Source: Selaginella tamariscina (taxonomy: Eukaryota; Streptophyta; Lycopodiopsida; Selaginellales; Selaginellaceae). Taken from it: a stretch of 64,000 bases of DNA. The notes beneath the pieces are model-generated. The model saw only the letters and a list, made by a program, of their open reading frames with translations. It did no database searches and was not told where the DNA came from. Positions 48,871-64,000 of the stretch are shown in pieces. Made by a program: the position numbers and the translations under genes. Each line of letters starts with the position of its first letter. The first letter of the stretch is position 1. The DNA is taken from positions 67,018 to 131,017 of the forward strand of contig PUQB01000666.1 of the NCBI GenBank assembly GCA_003024785.1. The letters run 5' to 3'.

Positions 48871-50930
48871 AGACTCTAAAACTAGTCCCAATTCAAAACT
48901 AATTCACATTCATATTATGCAAATTCAAATTTACATGGTTCATAATATTTACAAATTCTCACAAACATTTATCTGATTCTTATCATCTCCTTGTACTACA
49001 TGTGTAATGTGTTCTCTAGTGATCTTCTTAATTATTGGGCCAATGTACACTTTAACATAAGATTCAGGACGATTTGTATCTCTTATTTAAACTCAAGACA
49101 TGCATATCATACATTTCATACACAAAATTTAAATAACTTTAAGTAAACAATAAGATCAATTTTGTTTGTTTTAATCTTTTCTGAGGAAAAGTTAAGTTGT
49201 TTAAAGGTTGTATAAGTGCAACCTTTGTTATAACAATTACTTTTGTTGTAGAAAAAGGAATGTTCCTATAGCAGAAAGTTAAATTGTACACTATGTAGGA
49301 TAATAAATAATGTTAAAAAGAATAAGCTATTACTCAAACTCCCTCTCTAGTGGACAAAAATCTTTCATGGATGTCTAAAAGGTTGATATTCAAAATTTGT
49401 TGTTTGTTGTTACCTTGTGTAAATTTTTACCAGTCCTCTATCCTAGTAGATAATTTTGGAATGAGAACAAGATAAAAACAATGTATAATTTTATCCTTAG
49501 GATTTAAAATGCCAAACTCTTCTAGCTTGTACAAAAGGTCCCTATAAAATCATATGACATGATCGTAAAGGTCCCTCCATAAACACTCTATACAATGCAA
49601 TATAGTCTATCATAAATACCATTGAATTTTCCATTGCAAACTATTATACCTAGTTGTGTACATTGTCACTACAAATGAAAGCTTGCTCTCCAAACCACAA
49701 ATTGTCTATGTCTTCCTTCATATGACCAAACTCTTCTGCAAAATCAAAATTTGGTCATTTAAACTTCTCCACCATCTCAACATAAACATTAAAATAATAA
49801 CTGCATTCTTCTATGTAACCATCCTTGTTGCTATAATGTAACTTGTGTCACTGTCTATGATGGCGTGTGTATATATGTTATAACACTCCAATTTGCAATG
49901 ACTTAATAATAAATAAGAAATAACTAGGTCATAACATGTTATGCAATAGAACATTTACTACATGACCAATCCATGTAATAAGTGCTCCATAAGTAGCAAC
50001 ACAATTAACACTTTTATCAATGTGCACTACCACCATTGTTAAGCGTTGAGAATTATAATTCCTTCTTTCAATCCCCTTTCTCCTTTAAATCTCTATGTTA
50101 TGTAGATTTAAAATCCTTAAAGCCTCATGCACAAACCCTAAGTCTTGTTATATACAACATTGTCATAGTTGGCTTAAGGTGAGAGGGAAAGGTTGTGATA
50201 AACATGCTCACGACCATAATAAAACCCTAGCTTGATGCAGACCTACCCCATGGCAATAATGTGAAAGCATCTTTATAACATTAATAACACTCTTGAATGT
50301 GAAAAGATGTGGCCAGCCGTGAGCTTGTAAAGTATGATACAAAGTTGCACAATTGGTTATAATTGCTTTGCAATATTCTTTATCATGTCATATTACAAGT
50401 TACAATAACCCACATAGTTAAGGAAATCTTTTACAAATAGAAACTCAAAACAATCTTGTGCAACTATAACTATTAATACCATCTTGTTAACAAAAATAAA
50501 TAAAATCATAACACTATCTAACCATAAAGATGCAAAGTGCATTATTATTTTTAAGCCTACATACAAAAATCAATTAGTTTATAAATAGTAAAAATGTAAC
50601 ATTTTATTACACAACATCTTTTTAATTTCATAAAAAGTTGTTCTTTGAAAGTAATGGTTGGTTTATAAATTGAAAGGGTTGTTAATCTACACTCTTTAGA
50701 ATGTAGTATAATTCTTCAATGGTGATTCTAAAAACTAGATTAAGTGAATGACATTGCAAAAAAAATAAATAAATAAATTACATATAGAGCCCCTGTGATA
50801 CACAATGGCACTGAAAACATAGATTTGAGGTTATAGCCCATAAAATATCTTTTTTAAACCATAAATAAATCTTTAATATGTACCTAACTGTTTCCAATGC
50901 TCACTTAATTAATTGGAATGACTCATGGAC
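48871..50930. other. AT-rich intergenic DNA
   Basis: No gene, RNA gene or element was recognised. Confidence 0.6.
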
Positions 50931-50933
50931 TAC

Positions 50934-51046
50934 TCACTTTGTGAGCAAGTTGGATCATGAAGTAAAAAGGACTTCACTTTGTGAAACAAATTACACAAAG
51001 TGAAATGGCTCTTCACTCTATGAATCGATTCAATCACAAAGTGAGC
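50934..51046. repeat. Nested inverted repeats built on CACTTTGTGA
   Basis: The inner arms TTCACTTTGTG (50973-50983) and CACAAAGTGAA (50994-51004) are perfect over 11 bp with a 10-base loop. The outer arms TCACTTTGTGAGC (50934-50946) and TCACAAAGTGAGC (51034-51046) hold the same core. The outer words are also short palindromes in themselves. Confidence 0.75.
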
Positions 51047-54000
51047 AATGGAAAAAGAGACATATGTATGTATGCATGCATGAGTATTCTACATGGCATG
51101 ATGCCCATGCGTGCACAAGGAACATGACATTGCATTGAAACGGTGACTTAACACTTCTTTCAAAATGCCACTATATGTGAAATCTACAGTGAGATGTTTT
51201 ACATTTCATAAATCTTTGTATATATATTTATATCTATTTTAAAAAAGGTTAATTTATTAAAGTCTAATTTTTCTCAAATAACCTAAATCCATCGTCAATA
51301 TGTGTGTGTAAATACCAATATCTTGTATTTTCTATGCAATCTATACTCTATGCATATGCTGATATATGTATACAAGAAATAGCATATGTAATTTCACAAG
51401 TTGAAAATCACATGTGTTGTATATATGTGATTAATGTATTTTTATTCATGATGTAAGAGTATATATTATTCGTGGGCATACATTTGATTTTCTTTAAATA
51501 ATTTAAAGTGTACTACATAATATTTATTTGAATTTAAGAGTTTGAGTTCGAATATGCTAATCATTCATGTATTTTTTTTAATTAATTTTCTTATGTTCAC
51601 ATTAATATTCTTAAATATATATTTCAACATATGTGCATTAAATTACATTTTTCTTTAATTCTCTACAACTTTGTTAAAATTTGAAAATCATGTTTCTAAT
51701 TATTTTTTCATACATCTTTTCTTTTAAAAACCAGATTTTAGATTTCAAAGAAAAATATTTTAATATAATATTTAACCTTATACTTAAATTTAGCAGAAAT
51801 TATTTCTCTTTGAATTTGATTTTTAATAAAGAATTTTAATCTTTTTACTATGTAGAAATGTGGAAAAGCCGAAAAATGTCATTTCTTAAAATTATTTTTT
51901 TTATAAGAGAAAAACATTTTCTAATTTAAGAAAAACTTAAATATAAATATAGAATTATTTATTTTTTATTAAATAACACTCATTAATGTTTTCTTTTCCT
52001 TTCTTTTTACAATGTAGTACCGTCATAATTATTCCAGATTTCTATTTTATAACTAATGCACAATGTGAAAAAAAACTATTTTGCATCAAAATATTAAACT
52101 TTTTAATACATTCACAATGACAATAATTTATTTATTTTATTAATATTAAGGTTTTAATACATTACTTTTATAGTTACCTTGTCAAGGAAATCCTAAAAAT
52201 GTTATTATTATTAGAGAAAAATAATGATATTTTTATAGATTTTAAACTCTCCAATTAAAAAATATTTTATTTTAAATGAAAACACAAGAAGATAGCATTT
52301 TGATAAATCATTAAAGCCTTCCAACATCTATATATATTAAAAGATTGAGAATTTTAATTGAAATAAAATTTAAAGAGAAATAAATTTTAAAGAAAAATGT
52401 GAATGTAAAACATTTGTAAAAATGGTATTCTTAAGATTTAAAATGTATTGAATCTGGTGTTTTAAAGAAAACAATGCACTAAAAATAATTAAAAATATAA
52501 GAAGAAATAAAAATAATAATATATGATGATACACATATGAGCTGCAATATACTTTAATAATCTAAATATGAGCATAAAGAAATTATTCAAAACACACAAG
52601 TAATTAGTGTAGTTCTAGTGATGTATGCAAATTGTTATATATATATATATATATATATAATGTGTGTGTGTAATTTGTATATAAGAGTATTAAGATGTGT
52701 TTTTTATATGTTTATTATTAAAATAACTACCCTAATTAAGATAATTAAAAGAAATAAAAATTATATAATATCATTTTATGAACTTAAAATATAATCAATT
52801 TGACACATTTATAAGTATATATACAATAGAGTATATATAAAGTATATATATACAAAAATATGTTATTTTTTGTATATATACTCACTATATATATATATAT
52901 ACTATTGTATAAATACATATATATATTGTGCATGTGTATACACACACACACACTTTATTATATATATACTTACAAATGTTTAAATTGATCATTGTTAAAT
53001 TCTTTAAGTACTTTTGAAATTTAAATGGTTCTTATATTTTGAAAAAAAAAAAACTATGCAATTACTTTTTATTTACATAGTTGTACAATTAACTCCTTAA
53101 TTAAAGTATATACAACATATATAATTTATATGATATTATCATTTGCACACCATATTTCAAGCTATTCATTGTTATTAAAACTTTAATTTTGTTAAGTTTT
53201 ATAAATTAACAAATGAAACATATGCACGTGTATTTGGGATTTAAAGAAAAATTAAAAAACCACATGAGAGATAATAACACAGTAAAGTTATAAACATGTA
53301 TATATATAATATTTTTAAATATAAATATAACAATTAAAAAAATTTCTTAGTACTTTTTATTTGTTTTTGAAGTAAATTTTGAAATCGCCCTTTAAGATGT
53401 ATTAGTTAAATAACATGTTAATTATACGGCACAGTGTTATTGAAATAATAAAATAGGTTATATTTAATCTAATTTAATGCCCTAGAAACGGATTTAATAT
53501 AATGAATAAATGATAAAACCAAGTAAATTATAAATGTTTATCATTTATATGCATATGCATAAGTTGAATAAATAACTTAAATTTTATTTTAACTCTTATA
53601 GTTTTCTTAAGAAATAATAACATTAAAGAATAGAATATTCTAGTAATAATTTCATTTTGCCTATTTATTAAAAACTTATGTTATAAATTTATTAAGTTAA
53701 TGAACTTTTAATATATATTATTTGTTTTAAGACACAATCGATTCATTGTGATAATAAAGCGAAGTTGGAATATGCCAAAGTAGAATTACACACTTGATTA
53801 TTTTTTTATTATTAACATGTGTGTATTTCATTACATGTATTGTATATATTTTTAGATATATAATATAACATTAAGAAAACTTCTTTATTATCTTTATATG
53901 TAACATATTATTTAAATAACACATATTAATTTCTAATATGTTAAAGTTATTTAATAGGACTTTGTTTAATAATGTTTTCTATAATTGTATATACATAATA

Positions 54001-54400
54001 TATATGATATGTAGCATGTGTACAAGATACGAAAATGTTCAGGATGCACGTTCAACACTTTGAATTTGCCTGACAGCTAAATCTCTTATGAGAATTAATA
54101 TGTTTGTTTCAAACAATACTGTTGAACCGTATGTATTTTTCTATACAATGGGGACAAACATTTTATATTAATTAATAATTAATTTAATATTAATTTAGAC
54201 ACGTTTTACTGTATATCCGTGGAACATTGATATATAGAAATAAGAAAATGTGAGATCACTGTGTGTGTGTCATGCCCAGACTGTCAATGTGACAACATAA
54301 AAAAAACCACTTATTCAACTCATTAATCTTAATTATATACTTAAACTAGCTTACTTAGATACACATTGGTCCGTCTGTACACTGCACATCACAGTCTTTC
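51047..54400. other. Very AT-rich intergenic DNA
   Basis: Holds (TA)n tracts at about 52636-52660 and 52880-52905 and a CA tract near 52940. No gene was recognised. The 3' flank of the ATL gene begins near its end. Confidence 0.6.
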
Positions 54401-54469
54401 TCTGGCAAGACTTTTGACGAGAGCACACAGCAAATAACTTTCTACCTGCAAAGCATCGGATTGACCCAG

Positions 54470-55357
54470 CTAGACCTCCGGATACACTTGCAGTTCCTGT
54501 TCATCGCTCCTCTTCCTCTTGATCGACAGAACCCTGCTCCACGAAAACGAACGGTTGAGATGAATCCTGGACCCATCAGAAGAAGACGTTGGTTCCAGTT
54601 GTACAGTTGATCTCGGTAATGGCTCCTTTAACGACGTACTTGTGGAGCTTGAACGTTGCAGATGCCTCTTTAGAGACTTAAACACGCTTATCTCCTCCAT
54701 ACTCGAGCCCCTCTTCCTGGCGATTCCCGGTCGGACAACCTCTGCAGCACCAGTTATGTGAGTGTCTGTGTCTCCGGTGACCGGCTCGACTTTGGCCCGG
54801 CAGAGAGGGCATATGTTGGAGTGGGATGAAAGCCACGTATCGATGCACTCGACGTGGAACCCGTGCTTGCAGTTGGGGAGTATCTTAACGTCGTCGCCGT
54901 CCTGGAACTCACCCAAGCAGACCGCGCAGTCGTTGCACGTATCCAGAGAGACAGATCCCTTCCTCTTCTTGTGTACAGGGAGCCTCCGGACAAGTGATCC
55001 GGACAGGGCATTGGACCTCACGAAAAACACCGGCTGCTGCTCCAGTTCCCGGTCGGCTGCATCCTCAGCGGAACCGTTGGTGCCCGGGCTCGGGTCTGTC
55101 CCCGGGGCGAATCTTTGGATGAACCAAGCTGACAGCACCCTGTAGTAACTCACCAGGAAGAACGTGATTACGAGGAGAGTGGCTATTGCAGCAATGACCG
55201 GGGCGATGCTGACGACCGAGATGGAATCATGGCTCTGGGAAGAATTAGCCGAGACGTTTTTGATAATATTAATGGGACCTTTGGGGCGAGGAGGATCCAA
55301 ATGCGGACGATCCTCCATTGAAAGAGCTCTGAATGAGGAACAGAGGATACAAAACAC
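54470..55357 (-). CDS. ATL-type RING-H2 E3 ubiquitin ligase
   Basis: Single-exon gene of 295 codons, as is usual for the ATL family, which are membrane-anchored E3 ligases passing ubiquitin from an E2 to substrates, often in stress or defence responses. A hydrophobic anchor spans about residues 49-72 (VVSIAPVIAAIATLLVITFF), followed by SYY. The RING-H2 finger (54800-54928) has C144, C147, C163, H165, H168, C171, C183, C186, with FHVECIDTWLSSHSNICPLC. The last Cys-Cys spacing is one residue longer than the common ATL form. The GLD motif expected between anchor and RING is weak (ALSGSLVRRLPVHKK, without the usual final Tyr). The tail is Ser/Arg/Lys-rich and ends SIKRKRSDEQELQVYPEV. A second Met (MEDRP, residue 14, base 55318) is an equally likely start. 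It faces the CDPK gene head to head. The ATL subgroup is not assigned. Confidence 0.9.
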   Translation of the reverse strand: MFCILCSSFRALSMEDRPHLDPPRPKGPINIIKNVSANSSQSHDSISVVSIAPVIAAIATLLVITFFLVSYYRVLSAWFIQRFAPGTDPSPGTNGSAEDAADRELEQQPVFFVRSNALSGSLVRRLPVHKKRKGSVSLDTCNDCAVCLGEFQDGDDVKILPNCKHGFHVECIDTWLSSHSNICPLCRAKVEPVTGDTDTHITGAAEVVRPGIARKRGSSMEEISVFKSLKRHLQRSSSTSTSLKEPLPRSTVQLEPTSSSDGSRIHLNRSFSWSRVLSIKRKRSDEQELQVYPEV

Positions 55358-56240
55358 ACCTAAATGAGAAGTTCAAGTCGTCTTTCTAATCTTTAAGAAT
55401 TTCTCCGCGGTCTATAGGACCGGTTGCAGCTATTGGATTTCATATATCGGACGGTGCCGGTCTTACCACGTAGTGCTGATGTGGACTTCGGCTATGAGGG
55501 GTATATCCTTAGACCTTTACGCAAAGGGTACGCTACGCGATTCTATGGTCATGTCATAAGATTTTATTTAATATAATTATGTTTATAAACCTACAAAGAT
55601 ATTTTAATAAATTAAGATATACCGATACTTCAAGCTAAATGCTAGTATATTCTAGAATATTCCTAGCACAAGTAGAGAATATACTTATGTTCATGTCATA
55701 GTGGAGAAGGGGAATACAGAACCGCGTGGAGCTCCACGATCGGCTGTGTGTGAAGAAAGAGGAATAGAAATGGTCACGATTTGTCCGCATTCCTCTCATC
55801 CCGTGCACGCGATCAGCTCGCACGTTACCAACAACATTTCACCGGCATAGAAAGTGGAATCCGTCCTGTTGGGCCGATTCTTCAGCGATTTGGGTCTGCT
55901 GGGTAATCGAGGAATTCGAAGAACAGAAGAAAAATCTACATTTTTGGAGGCAGAAAAAAAACAATTCGGTCGATTCTACAGGTAATTCTTCAGGGTTTAC
56001 AATTAGAGACTTTACAGGCGATTTCTTCGGAATTGGATCTAGAATTGATCTATTGAGAGGTGTAGGATTAGAGACTGAGGGAACTGGGTACTTTGTTTGG
56101 ACGATCGTAGCCCTCAGAAACAGAAATTTCAAACAGGGGAAGTGGGTATTTGATCGGAGGGGTTTTAGATCGATTCTAGAGCCAATTGGGTCTCGTGGGT
56201 AGCTCTTAGAAACAGAGAATTGATCGTTACTAGTACAGAG
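55358..56240. promoter_or_regulatory. Shared intergenic region between the ATL and CDPK genes
   Basis: About 880 bp between divergent start codons. It contains a perfect 14-bp palindrome CGTGGAGCTCCACG (55725-55738) and a 'taccacgtagtg' ACGT-core word near 55465. The right half (from about 55850) is GC-richer and is probably the CDPK 5' leader; it includes 'acaggtaattc' near 55976, which could be the donor of a leader intron. Promoter function is inferred from position. Confidence 0.55.
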
Positions 56241-59571
<3,331 letters not shown>

Positions 59572-60276
59572 ATATATCTACGGATTGACTCTTTTCTTTT
59601 TGTTTATTTTTCTTTTTTATTTCTTTCTTACTAAGTTTTCTGAATAATAAGGATTTTACTGCTTATGCAAAACTGTTTTATTTATATGAATTTAAATAGA
59701 GTTTAAATTTAATTATGAACGTTGTAATTAAAATAGGAATGTCTATAGTTCCATTTTCTTAATAATTATAATTTTAATTATTTAATTAACATTTTTTTAA
59801 TATAAAAAAATAATTTTTAATATAATATATATTTAAAGAAAGAATATTTTTTAAAATGTATGTTTAAAATATTAATAATTAATATGTAAGTATTAATTAA
59901 AGATTTCTTTTATATTTTCATTTTCATATATCATTCCCATTTTAGTTACAACGTTCGTATTATTATTTTAATGTTTATTAGTTTGTTCAAATAATTTTTA
60001 CGTTTAACATAACTACATTAAATTCTTTACGTTGTATACATGTAATATTTGTGATGATTCTGTGTGTATATGTAATATGCATCGCATAGTAAAAATACAC
60101 CGTATGTATGCTTGGTGTTATATAGAGGAATATATTAAAATATGCTAAATGGCTATGATTAAATCTTTTCTAATAATCAGTTTAAAAATTAAAATGTTAA
60201 TAAGGAATACATTTTCAATAAGCACTCGCCCTTACATAAAACATCTTATATTGTTAATAAGATTTTGATATATGAT

Positions 60277-60320
<44 letters not shown>

Positions 60321-60401
60321 CTATTTTATTTAGCTAAAAAGTGCTATATATATTCTATTTCATATGTCTAACTTTCAAAATTATATATCATATATAGAAA
60401 G

Positions 60402-60437
<36 letters not shown>

Positions 60438-60922
60438 ATATATATAGATAGAAGATAGATAGATATAGATATAGAATAGTTAAATAAATATGTAAAAATG
60501 TGTGACCAATGTGCGTTTAGTCACGCCCTGATATTTATATAAATGTTTTATTTTGACCAGCATCAGTTGTGATTGACCATACATTGACTCATATTGACCA
60601 GTGTCGACCATATTACATTATACACAAATGTTTTAAGATATTAAACTTATTGTAATTTACCTAAACCGCTATGGTCACTTAAATTTATTAACTCTCTCCT
60701 CTATAATTAACAATGAATAAATAATTTTAAATTATAAAAATTGGTCGACATGTATATGCAAATATGAGTCAACTGTATAAATACCATATATATTTATATG
60801 TTTATAAATAAGCAAGAGAAATATTTAATAATATTTCTTATACGTGACAATCTTAAATATTATAATTTGAATTACATGTATAACATATATTTTTATGTAC
60901 TATATGCTTATTATTACTAGTA
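59572..60922. other. CDPK 3' flank and AT-rich intergenic DNA
   Basis: 'AATAATAAGG' at about 59643-59652 could serve as a polyadenylation signal. Long (AT)n tracts lie at 60275-60318 and 60400-60445, followed by a (GATA)-like stretch. No further gene was recognised. Confidence 0.55.
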
Positions 60923-61034
60923 TAAGGGAAATTGTTAAACTGCCCCTTTAGTTTTATATAATTTCAGGTAGTTTTGAAAATGTTGGCATTTTAAATTATA
61001 TAAAACCATAAGGTCAATTTAATAATTTTCCTTA
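60923..61034. mobile_element. MITE-like inverted-repeat element
   Basis: Left arm 'ggaaattgttaaactgcccc' + 'tttagttttatataattt' and right arm 'aaattatataaaaccataag' + 'gtcaatttaataattttcc' are inverted copies over about 38 bp with several mismatches. They are separated by a loop of about 30 bp. Ends are TATAAGGG and CCTTAA, so TA-type flanks are possible. It is too small to encode anything. Confidence 0.6.
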
Positions 61035-61038
61035 AAAA

Positions 61039-61128
61039 TAATGTATACAACCCCTTCCGTGCTATAACATACCACAACAGTAATTTATAAATGTGACAAC
61101 ACGATGATACGAAGGAGCTGTATACATT
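61039..61128. mobile_element. Second small inverted-repeat element
   Basis: 'atgtatacaaccccttccgt' near the left end pairs with 'acgaaggagctgtatacat' near the right end, with few mismatches. The 50-base middle is non-coding. It starts a few bases after the previous element. Confidence 0.5.
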
Positions 61129-62009
61129 ATATGATCTTGTATTAATTATAATTTAAGTAAAAATTAAATTTAAAAATAATAAATTAATAAATAAATGCAT
61201 ATGATTTTTACACATTTATTTCTTTTGATTTTTAATATTTATTAATTTAATAGTTTTATATTAATTTTCACTTAAAACATAAGAAATGTATATTTAAAAG
61301 ACCGTTAGGGGTAATGTATATGGTTTTTACATATTTTTTAATTTATATACAAATTTTTATATATATTTATTTCTTTTGGTTTTTAATATTTAAATTATAT
61401 TTAATATTTGATGAGGTACCAGATGATGTGAAAGGGAGGAAAGATCCTGATGTGAAAGGCGGTGATGTAGAGGGACGTTGTATAATAAAATTGTCCTGTT
61501 TTTTTAAATATAACACTAAAATTTGCTGGTCTGTCTCTTTCTCTCTCTCTATATATATTAAACAATGTATAAATATATATATGCATTTATATATACACAT
61601 ACATATTATGGATGTGTAGAAAAAGAGAGATTTTTCAATAGTTACATACTCTACGTATAATATATTATATGTATATGTATAATACATATATAATGTATAA
61701 GTATATATATTGTAATATATATTATAATACATATAAGGAGATCTCTTCTCTCTCACTCTCTTTCTATATATAATATGTATATTTTAAACATATGTAATTC
61801 AATACAATTTCTTACAAAAGTTATGTCATTTTTAATTTAAATACATCTTGAGTCTAAATGAAATAACATTATATATATATATGTGTGTGTGTGCACATTT
61901 ATACGTGTGTGTTATAGACAACAGCAGATACAATGCATAATGTCTCTGTAAATGTATCTGTTATATGATATATTTATTATATGCTAGTATATATATATAT
62001 ATATATATA
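61129..62009. other. AT-rich intergenic DNA with a short GC-richer patch
   Basis: Between 61412 and 61490 base composition rises and the frame stays open on both strands (plus: DEVPDDVKGRKDPDVKGGDV; minus: RPSTSPPFTSGSFLPFTSSG). Neither is a known motif. The rest is AT and TG microsatellite. Confidence 0.45.
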
Positions 62010-62157
62010 TCATACATAACTGCCTTGATGAATAATGTATCTATTGTCTGCAAAAAAATCTTCAAAACCACCGCAAGCTCTGCTGCTAAAATCGATATTC
62101 TCTCCTTTTGCTCAAATAAATAGTCAAGTAGTGCTTGTAATGATACTTGCTTAGCGT
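62010..62157 (-). other. Possible exon of an unidentified minus-strand gene
   Basis: The minus strand reads DAKQVSLQALLDYLFEQKER, then ISILAAELAVVLKIFLQ, a leucine-rich amphipathic stretch unlike the surrounding AT-rich DNA. A good acceptor (ttggttatacag) precedes it at 62158. Possible donors (gttatg, gtatga) follow near 62010. I do not recognise the family, and no neighbouring exon is certain. Confidence 0.3.
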
Positions 62158-63859
62158 CTGTATAACCAAATATAAAATTACTACACACACACACACACGC
62201 ACATACAATACATCACATATATATATATATGTGTATCTTATATGCATACATACAGTCGAACTACAACATATGATTACAGAGTGAGTTTCAGAATGCTTAG
62301 CTTGTTTATGTGTCACACACACGCACGAACGCACACCTGTGAGATTCCTCCAACAGAAACCACTTTAAACTAACTTGATTTCAAATTAGAATTTGAGATG
62401 TAAGTTAGCCCAGATATGAAACTTATAGAAGTATATACTTTTAACTTAAAGTCATACTATAAAAGTATACTTACTTATATAGTATATACTTTAAGTTAAA
62501 CTTAAGTAAACATATAAAATTAGTATGTGCTATAAAGAGGTACATAAAATTATACAAACGTTATTACATTATTGGTTATATTATTGATAGCATATAACAA
62601 TCTGTACAACATTTATAATTTTATGCATAAATTGTTTATTCTATTAAGTATATCAAGGATAAACAAGAAAGGTAAATGTACCATTATATAAGTATGTGTC
62701 TGTATCTATATGTATACGCGGGCGCGTACGCACGCACGCACAGAGGATACCCACGAGCTATTGCAAAACCATCTGGTGAATGTTCTGCCAGTGTGTTGTG
62801 TGTTGCAGACGCTTGTTAAACCTTTAAGTGCGGCCTCAGGGTCTCGCTTTCCTGCATGTACAAAGACACACATTTACAGCATATGTATTATATGTGCGTG
62901 TAGTACACACAACGTGGAATCTTAATACATTATAGACACGTTATCAATGACGAATAACAGGGAGTCTCCCATACTATGCATGTAAGGTGGTGTGTGTGTG
63001 CGCGCGCGCTACCTATACATGTATATGTATGTACATGTTATTCATATGGACTCACAGACAGACAGTCTATAGAGATATTAAACCGTATTTGCCTTCTATG
63101 CATATCTAATGAAATATTTGCACAAGACAATATGCATATATCCATGTGCGTTGAAAGTTTACCAATGACGGATTCTAAACTCTAAAGTTCTCGAACAAGT
63201 ATACTCCGGTACTCCTCAAACTATGTATGCATACACAGATGCATACGCCCAGCACACATATGCAACTGCGTCTCTCACATGAGCACCAACGCTGTGTGGT
63301 CCTCTTCGAACATCGTATGCAATAGTGGATCAAATGTTTATGTATATAACGATGTGTGATAATATAGAAAATGTAGCATATTTAGTTTTGTGAATATATC
63401 ATACAGATATATACCTGAATAATATCCCCGTGTATAAATACATCATATATAAAAGTAAAAGAGTCAAAAAGACCGTAGAATACATAACATATTAGAGAGA
63501 GAGAGAGAGAATGTTAGATACAGACATAATCAAATATATTATATCTGTGAGTATATGAATATACATATATATACTTACTCCCTTTGCAGCGGACCATCTT
63601 ACAACAGTATTCTGTTTTAATTGTACAAGTATTAGACTAAACTTGATATGCTTTACATGATATCTTGTACTATGTTATGGTTGGTACGCAGAGAGTTATA
63701 TGCATATTATACACTAATATATGTATATTATGTCCAATAATTTTCTGGCATATTTTTTCGGGCACTTGGTAATATACCAATATTATTATTGCACGCAGTA
63801 CCGCATTATAGCCGTATATATACGCATATGTATATTATGAACTTATATGCATATATAAT

Positions 63860-63895
<36 letters not shown>

Positions 63896-64000
63896 GTACA
63901 CACATAATGCTATATACCATTTACCGCACGTTGAATGAGTTTTAACAAGTAGCTTTTCTTAACAAAGGACTTCGATTCGCTAACATTCGAACAGGCTGTT
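62158..64000. other. AT-rich intergenic DNA with microsatellites
   Basis: Contains CA tracts (62182-62200, 63857-63891), TG/CG tracts (62990-63009) and a GA tract (63495-63509). A GC-richer patch at 62740-62880 might hold an exon (minus strand GKRDPEAALKGLTSVCNTQ after an 'acatgcag' acceptor), but this is weak. Confidence 0.5.

Noticed and set aside
54762-55145. Plus-strand open frame of 127 codons within the ATL gene
   Set aside because: It is a shadow of the GC-richer RING-coding region on the opposite strand.
60270-60460. Long (AT)n tracts as a possible matrix-attachment or origin signal
   Set aside because: Plain dinucleotide microsatellites are common throughout this window, and nothing ties these to a specific function.

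Overview
This is nuclear DNA of a land plant. Two host loci show it: a spliced calcium-dependent protein kinase (CDPK) gene with ten GT-AG exons, and an intronless ATL-type RING-H2 ubiquitin-ligase gene. Introns are short (about 120-270 bp) and very AT-rich. The intergenic DNA is AT-rich and full of dinucleotide microsatellites, while the GC-richer blocks are retrotransposons. The species cannot be named. A chromodomain-bearing Ty3/gypsy element of apparent Tf1/sushi/Tcn1 type, a group I associate more with fungi, fishes and seed-free plants than with flowering plants, hints weakly at a non-angiosperm.

Layout. 1-6.4 kb: AT-rich DNA with a degenerate ~110-bp tandem array (3.06-4.11 kb). 6.4-8.5 kb: a duplicated upstream segment and a broken GDSL esterase/lipase gene. 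9.87-12.35 kb: a non-coding repeat mosaic. 12.36-14.84 kb: the 5' half of a minus-strand LTR element (LTR, primer site, gag). 15.2-28.7 kb: a minus-strand gag-protease LTR element with no recognisable reverse transcriptase, split by a younger minus-strand chromovirus (21.8-28.1 kb). 30.0-40.3 kb: a second copy of the repeat mosaic, split by a plus-strand copy of the same RT-less family (31.6-39.3 kb). 40.4-41.4 kb: a 21-bp minisatellite. 42.0-46.8 kb: an old, small Ty3/gypsy element with 255-bp LTRs. 46.8-54.4 kb: AT-rich DNA with a second degenerate short-unit array and a nested hairpin. 54.5-59.6 kb: the gene island, ATL gene (minus) and CDPK gene (plus), head to head across about 0.9 kb. 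59.6-64 kb: AT-rich DNA with two small inverted-repeat elements, microsatellites and one possible exon of an unknown gene.

Target-site duplications give relative ages. The RT-less minus element entered AT-rich DNA (duplication CTCAA) and was later hit by the chromovirus (CTAAC). The RT-less plus element entered the repeat mosaic (GAGAC). The most striking signal is in the chromovirus. The site just inside its 5' LTR is not a tRNA match but is complementary over 13 nt to an LTR segment lying about 31 nt past a TATA-like box, which is the layout expected for Tf1/sushi-type self-priming. The same element is saturated with the hexamer TACAGG/CCTGTA.

The CDPK gene is complete except for one missing base in an A-run of exon 2. 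That is either an assembly error or a recent disabling change.
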